Shown piece after piece: positions 1 to 10,057 of a stretch of 64,000 bases of DNA (its first letter is position 1; every line of letters begins with the position of its first letter). This DNA is from Dermatemys mawii (Eukaryota; Chordata; Testudines; Dermatemydidae): NCBI GenBank assembly GCA_007922305.1, contig ML677351.1, positions 14,302,749 to 14,366,748 on the forward strand, written 5' to 3'. Below the pieces are notes generated by a model that was not told where the DNA came from, did not search any database, and saw only the letters and a program-made list of their open reading frames with translations. A program made the translations under genes and the position numbers.

Positions 1-1472
1 CTGGACCCCTCTGTGAGACAGTGCAGAGAGTGGATGCGGCCTTGCCTCCTTCACACCCCTTTGGACTGTGTGTGCTGCCAGGAGCACCGGAAGGGAGCAG
101 TTCCTACAATTGTTCCTGGCCCTAGCGTGGGCGTGTCCACTGGGGAGCGAAGGCTCCTTGTGCTATCCCTCTGGCACAGCAGCCAAGGACAAGCTGTTCC
201 TCCGGGTTCACACTGTCTCCTTCGCAGAGCCCAGCACCTCCCTTTCGTACTCCCACACACCAACCCACTGAGGCAACCCTCCGCCTCCAAACACCCCCAT
301 TTCTGCTCATCCCAGTTAACAGCCATCTGCAGTGGCACTGTCCTCAGCACCCAAGGACAGAAGTGCCTGAGGGTCCCAGCCAGATACATCAGACAGGGAA
401 CTTCAGAGGGAATTTCTCAATCTGACACTGTCTGGTAAGGGGCAATCTCCCTCGTTTTCTCCCAGCTCAAAGTGAGGTGGGGAGAGGAATGCAGCAGAAG
501 CAATACCAACCTGAGGGGAAGGTGATGCCAACCTTGGAGGAAGTGGGGAGCAACTGATGTCCCCTAGGCAGGAGTAGGGTGACCAGACAGCAAATGTGAA
601 AAATCAGGACAGGAGGTGCAGGGGGTGGACTAATAGGAGCCTATATAAGAAAAACACCCAAAATTGGGACTGTCCTTATAAAATGGGACACCTGGTCACC
701 CTAGCCAGGAGGAACCAGAAAGAGAGCAATACCTCCCTGGCCCACTCACCTGGAAGGCAGAGAACTGCTCCCCTGACCCATTAGTCATGCACCATTTCCA
801 TGTTAGGACCACAGTCTAACCCTTAAGCCCCACATCTCTGTGAACACTATCTTTTGGGGGCACGCAGTGGGGCTTTCAGGATATCAGAAGCCTTCTCCCC
901 ATAGATATTGCCAGATCACTCTCACCTCTATCTGTCTTCCTATAGGCCCCCAAGGGACTTCTCAAACCTTGGATTTTGGCCAAAGAATACAAACCACTGC
1001 AAAAACATCAGTGAGGACTCCCCCGGGTTTCTCCTTCCTCCCAGCAGGAGGTGATCACCCCAGTTCTCTTGATTCGGTCTCCAACGCCTTACCCCCAAAG
1101 CTCAGCCGGATTCGAATTCCACCTTGAAGTTGGGAGGGAGAAGGCTGGGGGTGGGAAGGAAGGGGTAAAAGAGGAAATGCTGGCAGGGAGCAGCACTGCC
1201 TGTGACCTAACGATGCATTCCTGCCTCTAACTTCTTCCATGACCCTGCTCAACAGCACACCAGACTTTGCTAACTGAGACAAGCACACATCCACCCTGCA
1301 TTTCTCCGCGTGTCTCTCACTCACACCATCACAAGATGTAATAATCCTCCCCCCCACCGCCACCACTGCACCGCGTCGCCGAGGATTTTCACACACAGGC
1401 TCCCGGAAAAAGACAGGAGCGGCACCCCACGGGATCCAAAAAGTTATTCATCTGTGTGGCAGGCGGATCCTT
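1..1472 (-). other. ILDR2: ILDR2 intron 1 (partial)
   Basis: Non-coding sequence downstream (on the minus strand) of the ILDR2 signal-peptide exon and running off the left edge. No second ILDR2 exon was recognised. It contains one palindromic MITE (575-703) and otherwise unique-looking sequence. The open frames here show no family features and no splice-linked continuation. Confidence 0.6.
575..703. mobile_element. Palindromic MITE with TAGGGTGACCAGA ends
   Basis: The element opens with TAGGGTGACCAGACAGC and closes with CTGGTCACCCTA, an inverted terminal repeat flanked by TA, as expected for a Tc1/mariner-type non-autonomous element. Two relatives occur at 17502-17620 (opposite orientation) and 58309-58410, sharing the internal motifs GTGAAAAATCAGGACA and AGGAGCCTATATAAG. 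It has no coding capacity. The superfamily is inferred from the TA flank and the palindrome. Confidence 0.8.
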
Positions 1473-1474
1473 AC

Positions 1475-1520
1475 CTGTTACCCACAGCAGAACGATCCAT
1501 CCTACCAGGAATCCATCCAT
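1475..1520 (-). CDS. ILDR2: ILDR2 exon 1 (signal peptide), partial gene
   Basis: ILDR2 (immunoglobulin-like domain containing receptor 2) is a type I membrane protein of the angulin/LSR family. The minus-strand frame from the ATG at 1520-1518 reads MDGFLVGWIVLLWVT plus one base of the next codon, then the donor ACAG|GTAAGG (GT at 1474-1473). This matches the spacing and residues of the mammalian ILDR2 start (M-D-x-x-L-x-x-W-I-x-L-x-W-x-T) and is a plausible signal-peptide core. Gene order supports it: ILDR2 is the divergently oriented neighbour of MAEL in other vertebrates. The Ig-domain exons must lie left of the window. Only 15 residues are visible, so the call rests on a short match plus synteny. 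Confidence 0.72.
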
Positions 1521-2266
1521 CGTCCCCGTCTTTCCATGCAGGAAAGAAAGACGGACCGGGGGAGAAAAAAACTGGAACCACAACGAAAAATAAAGAGCCC
1601 TCCTGGTAGGAATCAGCTGGCACCTAAGTATTCCCTTCCCCGTTATCTGCGGGGCTCAGCAGCCACCCAGTGTGTGAATCGGAGAGACTTCTGAATGGAA
1701 GCTACCACTGTGCTGGGGGAGAAAGGAGAGGTACTTTTAGGTCTCAGGTTTCCCCTTCCCCAGTGGCCTCCAGATCAATCTCAGAGGAGACTGGAAACCT
1801 CTGCTTAGCGAGCTATATTTGCACAGACTGAGTCCACCAGAAGGAAGGCTCTTTTTTTAAATTCTTTTTGCTCCACTCCTCCTCCTTTTACTCCCCCGTC
1901 CTGCAGGCTCCTGCGGTAACTGGAGTTTCTAAATCACATGGCTGTCCATTGAAGCTGTCCAGGAGCGAAAAAGAGTTGATCGCTGAGCAATCTAATGTCT
2001 AGTGTCTAGGGAGCGAGAGGGTAGGTGAGAGACAGAGAAGAGCAAGCTGAGGAGAGAGGCTGTGTGTGTGCGACAAACTAGATCTAAGGGGCAGAGAATG
2101 AAAACAGAACTGAGGAGCACAGAATGCTTGTGCATGTAACAGGAATCAAGGAGCACTGTGCCTACCTACACACCATGGAGGGGCAGAGCATTTGTGTATG
2201 TGTGAACAGAGCTAGATCAGAAGAGCACGCAAAACAGCATTGTGTGTGTATGACTAGAACTGAGGG

Positions 2267-2273
<7 letters not shown>

Positions 2274-2299
<26 letters not shown>
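2274..2299. repeat. (AC)n microsatellite
   Basis: An uninterrupted CA run of 26 bases, followed by TG-rich sequence that could pair with it. It lies upstream of the ILDR2 start exon. Confidence 0.9.
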
Positions 2300-2301
<2 letters not shown>

Positions 2302-3441
2302 ATGTTGTATGGTGTGTATGTGTGTAATTGAAATGTACTAACTCCCAGACTTAAGTAGACTCTGAAATAAATAAAATTCAGTAACATGCCAGTTGCACAT
2401 CAGTAATAAAGCTCTTGTTTTATTCAGCTATCTTCCCATACACAAGAGACAGATGTAAGTTGGCTGCTGCCAGTTAAAGGTAGATTTTAAGGTAGACTCT
2501 GGTTTGATTTTCAACAAAAGTCTGCAAACAATCAAACACATTTAATGCGTGTACAATTGCTGCAATTCAGCAGCATGTGCAATGACCCTACTATGCACCC
2601 AACTGGCTGCTTGTATGCTTAATTATGCATGTTACAGTCAGTTGTGATAATTGTGCACACAAAATTGAGTGTGCTTACATTTGCTACATGCACAACTTTG
2701 AAAATCTGCCCATTAAATTGCACACCTTGTGCTATACCAAGCCACACAAAATACCAACCCTACACATATTTCTCCCCTTTGTTAACAAAATTTATAAACT
2801 AGAAAATGAGTGTAGATTACCGTATTAAAATCCTGTGAATTCTGACCCAAAACATGGTGTTGTGACTAGTAACTACAATTTCAGATGACCAGGAGGTCTT
2901 CTAGCTCTCACTGCATGATATCTGGGTTATGGGGTTCAGGGTTTTCATTACAGAATGATATAGTATAGAAAAAGACTTCTGAGTGGAGTCATTAATGGTG
3001 ATGACAGAAGATCATTTACTAACATTGAAAATGAAAGCGAAGAGTTCTAGCAAAAAAAAAAAAGTGCCCCATTCACACATTTAGTACCTTAGGCTCTTGA
3101 ACTTTCTGAGACAGCTGAAGGGGGTTGTATAGTCAGTGGGACCATTTATATGTTTGAAGTTAAGTGTGAGCTTAAGTGCTTTGCTGGATCAGTGTTCAGC
3201 ACCTTGCAGTGTACCAATTACTATTTGCAGCCGAGTCAGCCCAGTTTCAATTTGCACTTTGTTGAAACTTGGAAGTTTTTCTTTATAATCATAAGGGCTA
3301 GTTTTTTTAATTGAGGCTTTGATTCCGTAGATGCTGATGAACCACATGGGAGAAGGGAGTGGCCTTCAACTTTGTCCTATTCTGGATCTTTGGATATAAA
3401 GTATTCTGATGTTCCTATGCCATATCGAGTCCAAAACTTGG

Positions 3442-3505
3442 GACAGTACTGGACTAGAGTGGACTATAGAGTGGACTAGAGTGGACAGTACTGGACTATA
3501 GGTAG
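3442..3505. repeat. Short tandem repeat of TGGACTAGAG/GTACTGGACTA units
   Basis: The words GGACAGTACTGGACTA and AGAGTGGACTA recur head to tail several times within about 65 bases. This is local replication-slippage sequence without coding meaning. Confidence 0.75.
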
Positions 3506-3961
3506 AGTGCATTGCAGTGCCAAAAGTTAGGATTGCATTAGCACTTCCATTCTATAGGGCATTTTCCAATTGCCTATCAACTCCACCTACATTTGTCTTT
3601 CACATTGAAATGCTCTACCTTTGTTCTTGGCAAGAAGGCCCCTTTAAAAAAAAGTAGTTTGAACAAAAAATAGTTCAGTCAGTTTTCAGTATGAAAAAAA
3701 TACATATTTGCCATGATGAAAAATGTTTTGTAATATTTATATGAACAGCTCTAGTGCCTCAGTTAAGGTGGTAGGAATGTGAAATTAGTCTGGGAGATAA
3801 TCGCTAGGCAGCAGGTGTGTCTTTTGATGGTCCATTAGAAATCCTTTAGAGTTGGTGGAATTATCAGGATTTCAGAAATGTACTTTGCACATGTATGCTT
3901 GTTTTTATCCTGTGATGAATTAATTACATGATCTTATTATTTTTTAATTAATTATCATAAT

Positions 3962-4047
3962 AGTGCCTAGAATCCCCCATTAAGGATTGTGGCCCATTGT
4001 GCTAAGCACTGTATATATACATATAACAATAAGTCTCTGCCTATGTT
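3962..4047. repeat. Ancient SINE/LINE-tail interspersed repeat fragment
   Basis: The pattern GTGCCTAGAATCCCC...CCCATTGTGCTAAGCACTGTA...AAGTCTCTGCC is a widespread tetrapod interspersed repeat tail. A second relative, with CCCAGTCCCTGGAAGCTCGCAGTC, lies at 47943-48042. Family naming (MIR/L2-like) is from memory of the pattern and is tentative. Confidence 0.45.
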
Positions 4048-4839
4048 TAAAATCCTATGTACTTTGAATAGAATTTCTCATTAAGTATACTATCTCTCAT
4101 AGTTCTGTTGCCTCTGTGCATGAACACAGAAGGAAATGGAGTGAAATTTTTCATTCAGGGCCAGACCCCATCTAGTGTAAATTAATGTAGTTCCACTTAA
4201 GTAAATGGAGCTATGTTGACTGACATCTGCTTTTTTCCAGTCACTTTCCATTCACTGTACTCCTGACAATCCATTCAAAATCTGTGGTAAAATTCTGGCT
4301 CCATTGAATTAAATGGCAAAGCTCCCACTGACTTTGTGAGTTGAAGATTTCACCCCCGATTCATAGCCCCTTGGAACAAGATTGTTGTTGATGTTCTTGA
4401 TGATAAACATTGGGTTCAGTACTATCCCTTATGCGTCACTGGTATTAGCCACTCATGAATTTTTTTCCTTCACTAGTATTTTCAAGTAAGTTTGACATAA
4501 GTCAGTTTAGATAAACTTTTAACTCTTGACTAAGGAAGGAAAGAGATTTTCAATACACGGAAGTGTTATTGTTCTGGATGCAACATTGGATTTATAGTCA
4601 CTCTGAAACTTCCACATATTTGGATGGTGCCATCCTTTTTCACTAGACAGGAAATGCTAATTTATTATGCATGACAGATGGCAATACTCCTGCTTTAGCT
4701 AATGTTCCAGTTCTGCTTAGACCTTTGGTCTGACATTCTATGCTATTATCTTCCCCTTGCAACTTTTAGGCTAGCTGCCTGGCTTAATAGTTAACTTTTC
4801 AGTGATGACTTTAATTTCGTCCAGTTCTTGAAAACAAAA

Positions 4840-5582
4840 TAGGGTTGCCAACTTTCCAACTGCATAAAATTAAAGACCTTGCTCAGTCCCCTACCTCGCC
4901 TCTTCCCTGAGGCCCTGTCCCTTCTCCAAGGCTCTGCCCCAACTTACTCCACCCCCACACTCTATCGCTCACTCTCCCCCACCTTCATTCACTTTCACTG
5001 GGCTGGGGCAGGGGGTTGGGATGTGGCTGGAAATGAGGGGTTGATGCGGGAGGGGACTCAGGGCTGGGAGCAGAGGTTGGGGTACAGGAGGGGATGTGGG
5101 GTGTGGACTCCAGGTGGGAGTTAGAATGTGGGAGGGGGTTTTGACCTGGGACAGGGGGTTGGGAAGTGGGAGGGGGTTTGGGTGCAGGCTCTGGCTGGGA
5201 GGCACTTACTTCAGGCAGTTTCTGGAAGCTGCCAGCATGTCCAGTTCTTAGGCGCTAGGGCAGTTAGGGGCCTCTGCGTGCTGCCCACACCCACAGGCGC
5301 CGCCCCACATAGTTCCCATTTGCTGCAGTTCCTAACCAACAGCAGTTGTAGAGCTGGTGCTTGGGGTGGCGGCAGCACGCAGAGCCCCTGTGGCTGCCCC
5401 TGTGACTAGAAGCTGGACATGTCAGCTGCTTCTGGGAGTTGTGTGATGCCAGGGCAGGCAGGGAGCCTGCCTTAGCCCTGCTGACTGGACTTTTAGCAAC
5501 ACAGTCAGCATTTCTGACTGGAGCCACGAGGGTCCATTTTTGACTGGGTGTTCTGGTCGAAAACTGGATGTTTGGCAACTCT
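4840..5582. mobile_element. MITE with AGGGTTGCCAACT ends
   Basis: The left end TAGGGTTGCCAACTTTC and right end GTTTGGCAACTCTA are inverted copies bordered by TA. The interior is GC-rich low-complexity sequence (GGGAGGGGGTTTG motifs) and includes CGAAAACTGGATG near the right end. It has no coding capacity. The apparent 80-104-residue frames here are composition artefacts. Confidence 0.7.
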
Positions 5583-8167
5583 AAAACAGAAGCATGTTTC
5601 TGTCACATGACAGTTAGGCCTGTTTCACTTTTCATCATTATATGAGTTTCTGAACAATTACCAGGACCTTTTCAAGCCCAGCCCAGCACGTATGGTTTCT
5701 CATTATTCATTACAAACAATGGCAGTTTAAGGTATGGAATTCTACCTTGCTTGCTCTAATCCACCATACTGAACACTAATTCTCCCATGCCTGTCCCCTG
5801 CACAATTCTGATAAACTTAGGTGGAAGAATGCCACGCTATGATACACCCTATCTGCTACAAAAATATACTGCATCTCCATCTGAAATGGCTATCCCTTCA
5901 GTAATGGAGTCACCCAAAGTCATGTGAACATTAATGACTATATACAAGCTCATTTATTTTCTGAGTCCCATGGTATACTGGTGTACAAACCCTCATGAGC
6001 CATTTCCTCCCCCTTCCCCATTTTCCAATACCAGTCTTTCTAGCAGTCATTTCTTCTGGTTACAGACATTCTCCATAGCTCTTTTTGGCACATTGCTGGC
6101 ATCTGACATCTTTACACCAGCACTTCACTTCTGAATGATCCATTCTGGTAGCATTCCCGAAAACTTGATATTTTGATTGAAAATTCCACAGTTATCTTAT
6201 GCCCTTTTGCACATCTGTTCAACCCTTCGGTTTCTCTTTGCAGCAATTTCCATAGAAACTGTGATTTAAACAGTCTTCTGGGATGTGAGGTCAGATTCCA
6301 CCAATAGACAATGCTATATTGCTTTAGTATATAGTCTAGAGACACTGGCATATCATGAAAGGTGTTATTTAATAAACCATCAGATTCACACTGTTCCGAC
6401 AGCCATAAACTATGAAATTTTCTCCCTTTTCTTGGTTTCTTCTATGATCTCCTTGATCACTGGTAGCTTCACAGCAAACCATTACTCAAGTACATGCACC
6501 ATCTTGGTACATGTTTTTGTTCCTGGGCTATCTGGCTGCACCTGATGACATAATAGTGTAAAGTTTTTACTTCTCATCAAACTCAGGAGAGATGATATTG
6601 TGGATACACTGAATCTGTTTCCCAAGTATGCCATTTGCAGCAACAAAGCATTTAATATATTCAGTGGAAAACCTCTACATTCTCAGCACAATAGACCGTA
6701 GGTTTTATATGATTTTTTTAAATTTGCTCTCTTTAGTGGGTAGTTCAAAATCACTGTTACCTTTCTGAATAAACTTTCCCGTCCTACTCTTTCTGTAGTT
6801 CTTTCTCAGGTGCCACAGTCATTGTGATTCTTTGCTGCTGTTCAGGTGGGAATTTAAGATTATCACTTAAAATAACATGCCAGCTGCAGATCAGCAGTAC
6901 AGCAGTGAGTTGTTTTTCTCCACAGACATATGGACATAAGATGACTGCTCCCAGTGCAATATTTTTTAAAATTATTTTTCATTGTACTCAAGCCACACAG
7001 AATATCAATATGGGACATAAAAACCCTGGTGTGTGTGTAATTGCAACAGAGGAGCAAAAAGAGTTTTATGAAAGTTTGTGGGTGTAGTAAGAACTACAGG
7101 AAGTGCAGGTTAATATCTAGGTATAGTTGAAATTAACAGGCAAAGTGAATTGTTAAATGGCGGGAACTACTGCAGACAGCTCTACAGGACACTGGGAAAG
7201 ATGTCTGATGATCAGACACCCTGAGGGTGATCCATTGCCTTCAATTTTTCTCTTGGAACACCCTCCTCCTTCTGAGTGTCATTTCTGGAGCCCTGTCTTT
7301 TTTAATTATCTGCATCATATTATTTTTAATTTGTCCCTAGGAAGAAGGTTTGTCCAGGAGTGGCTAGCATTCCCTGCCGTGAGATTTCTCAGAGGCGTCG
7401 TCCTCTTAGAAACAAGGTTGTCAAGGTAAGGCTGCACGCGGGAGAACAGTGTGTACTCAGAGAGGAAGTGAAATGAACATGCAAAAATGCACTGGTAGCA
7501 ACAACACTTACAATAATATAGCAGAATCCTGTGGAAGACATAGCCTTGTTGGATGAAAAAATGTGCTCTGTGCGCAAGTCTCTTTCCTTTACTCCCTCTC
7601 TAGCTATTTACTGGTGATGTACCAAGGACTAAACCAGAATATAGGTAGTTTTTCACAGCAGTTAAAGGGTTAAAAAAGATAAAAAATTCAGCCTGTTTAA
7701 TGTACATAATGATTTTGATGTGCTCAAGCACTGCTCGTCACAAAAATACCAGAGTCCCTGACATAAAATAAAAACAAGCAGTACAGTAAAAAAGGCCGAC
7801 AGCAACATAGAATAGCCCTTAATGCTCTAGCTGCCAAGTGCAGATCCAGGTCTCAAGGAGGCTCTAAATTGTGCCATCTGCAATAGCCCCCAAAAGGAAA
7901 TCAGCCACATATCATTGGGGAAGGACACACTGAACACACTCCTGTGCCAGTGGCTGCAGTAGGGCAAAGCATACTTAACGGGGACAAGGATCTGGCCCTA
8001 CGTGGTAGCCTCACTTTCAGCCTCAAAATATAGCAAGCTGCAATAATTCAATCTGAAGGTGATGAATGATTGGATCATTGTGCTTAGATAGATCCTCCAC
8101 TGAGATGAAGACGCATAGAATCCTAGTGAGCTGGAAGTGGAAGAAAGTATTTACCATTGTTAGAGAG

Positions 8168-8360
8168 ACAAGGTGGGTGAGGTAATGTCTTTTATCGTTG
8201 TTACATACATGTCTAGGATTAGCAATCAGTCCAATAGGACTCTGAGATTTCATTCTAATTTGGCAACTGGAAGGCACAAGCTTTTGACAGAGAAAGAAAT
8301 TAGTAGCACAGTATTGGAGCACCTCACTCTGCCCTCCAACATGAGAGAAAACTGATCAAA
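8168..8360. repeat. Possible Penelope-like element fragment
   Basis: The words GACAAGGTGGGTGAGGTAAT, GTCTTTTAT and ACAAGCTTTTGA occur in the order seen in a common reptilian interspersed repeat related to Penelope-like ends. It is strongly diverged, and no inverted repeat or hammerhead core is visible. Confidence 0.35.
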
Positions 8361-9588
8361 GCAATATTGATTGCATTGTTTCTGTATTTTAATCTGAGTT
8401 AAAATGTAAATGGGGGAGTATAAAGACTTTCAAGGGAAGAGTATGTGTGTTGTATTGAGGGAGGAGAAAACAAAATTCTGAAAGAGATGTCATCTTTGGG
8501 AGAAAGCCCAGAGCCTCATGGTTTGAGTGTTCCCTAGAGTCAATTGGAATTCCACGTTGGGGCGGGGGACTTGCTCGGTCATGTGTCTCATTCCTACCAT
8601 GACTATTAATATTATCGACTGGGTACAGTGCAATCCCTGTGTTATCGCTTGTTTGAGAGAAAGAAAGAAAGAGTGTGGGGCAGAGAGAGACAAACAGAAA
8701 TTCTATATTTGCTCTTAATGAGATTCTTCAAATATGCCTATATAATCCATTAGTACCGCCTTGCAGCCAACTACAGGGTCACTGGAACAATTTTTACAGC
8801 GGCGGTGCTGAGAGCCACTGAACCAAACTATAAACCCCCCGCACACCGAGTTCCAGCATCTATGGCCAACTATAGCTAATACACAGTATTTATATGTATT
8901 TGCAGGTTGACAACTGAGGCATTAGGCATCTTTCAGAATCTCATCTGGAGAGGCTGTGAGACTTCCCTAGGGTCTTACTGGTAGTCTGTAGCAGAGCTGT
9001 TTCCAGTCCCAGCAGCCTAAAACCTCCTGTGTTCTCACTGATGTCCTGCCTCCTGTAGGTGAGAGTCAAGTAAGCGGCTTTCAGTTAAACTAGCCATAAG
9101 CACAGGAGGCCTGTCAGGTTCTAACGCAGCCTGCAGTTGTTCTCATCCTCACTACTAAGCTGGAGTCTGCCGAAAGCGCTTGTGCTGGTACTTGGCATAA
9201 CGCCCTGTTGCCCCTTACAAAACTTAACTCCCCACTGAACAAAGGGAGCTGTTGACTCCCCTCAGAGCTACACTCTCAGGTAGCCACTGCTGCATCACTG
9301 ACATGCTGCTCACAGCTGGCTCCCTTTGCAATGACCCAGGGCCAGAGGCACAGGCTGTTTATGGAGGTCAGCTCAGACTCTGGCTCAAAAGGCACACACC
9401 TGCATGGGTGTGGACAGCCTAGTCCCCCGGCACCAACCAATCCCCTTATACCCCTCTCCGCCCCCGCAGGTCCCAGCTGGGCACCAGCAGCCCCTGCTGG
9501 CACGTGCCCTCGCTGGATGTGGGCGAGCCCCGCAGAACCACCGCTCCCAGCACACCCTGCGCCCCATGGTTCGGAACCGCAAATCGAG

Positions 9589-9610
9589 ACTACAAGTCCC
9601 AGCGTGCCCC
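9589..9610 (+). promoter_or_regulatory. ZNF143/Staf-type binding motif
   Basis: The site ACTACAAGTCCCAGCGTGCC closely resembles the long ZNF143 (SBS) consensus, ACTACAA-TCCCAG-ATGC. It lies about 315 bases upstream of the MAEL ATG at the edge of the CpG island. ZNF143 sites are typical of CpG-island promoters and of chromatin-loop anchors. Binding here is inference. Confidence 0.65.
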
Positions 9611-9707
9611 GGGGCGAGAAGGCGAGTCCCCGGCTGGCGACGCCCTTGACTCTCTCTCTCTTTCGGAACTCCGCGGGGCGCGCCCCCCCGGAGTCCTCTC
9701 TCACCGG

Positions 9708-9781
9708 CCAATAGGAGAGAGGCGCACGTGGCGCCTCGTGGCTCCATCGGCTCCATGCGCGTTGCTAAGGGATATGATTGG
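9708..9781 (+). promoter_or_regulatory. CCAAT boxes and E-box in MAEL proximal promoter
   Basis: A forward CCAAT (9708-9712), a CACGTG E-box (9725-9730), a GTTGCTAAG half-site resembling an RFX X-box (about 9761-9769) and a reverse CCAAT (ATTGG, 9777-9781) lie 145-220 bases upstream of the ATG. Paired NF-Y sites with an E-box are a common TATA-less layout. No A-MYB site of the kind expected for germline piRNA genes was evident by eye. Confidence 0.5.
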
Positions 9782-9925
9782 TTCTTCCTTCGCGGAGGGG
9801 GGCGGGAGTGAGAGGCCGAGGATTGTGGGAGGCCGCTGCCGCGAAGGCGATAAAGCAGCGGCGTCGGCTCGAGCTGGGAGGCCTGGTCGGCGTGTCCTGC
9901 CCTTCCCCTCCCCCCCCCGCGCGCC

Positions 9926-10057
9926 ATGCCGAACCGCAAGGGCGCGCGCAACGCCTATTACTTCTTCGTGCGCGAGAAGCTGCCCGAGCTGCGGCGGCGC
10001 GGCCTGCCCGTGGCCCGCGTGCCCGACGCCATCCCGTTCTGCTCGCGGGACTGGGCG
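9926..10057 (+). CDS. MAEL: MAEL coding exon 1
   Basis: Encodes residues 1-44, the first half of the HMG-like domain, ending in CSRDWA. The donor is GCG|GTGAGC and the exon ends at phase 0. It lies in the CpG island, so codons are strongly GC-ending compared with later exons. Confidence 0.97.

Larger units (their letters stand above)
1521..9500. other. Intergenic region between ILDR2 and MAEL promoters
   Basis: About 8 kb lie between two divergently transcribed genes. The first few hundred bases should hold the ILDR2 5' UTR and promoter (minus strand), but no core-promoter motif stands out. The rest contains an (AC)n microsatellite (2274-2299), a small tandem repeat (3442-3505), an old SINE-like fragment (3962-4047), a 0.74-kb MITE (4840-5582) and a possible Penelope-like fragment (8168-8360). 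At 4282-4370 there is a short palindromic interspersed repeat. No conserved exon was recognised. Confidence 0.5.

Noticed and set aside
13..438. 141-residue plus-strand open frame at the left edge
   Set aside because: No recognisable motif, overlapped by frames of similar length on the other strand, and located within ILDR2 intron 1.
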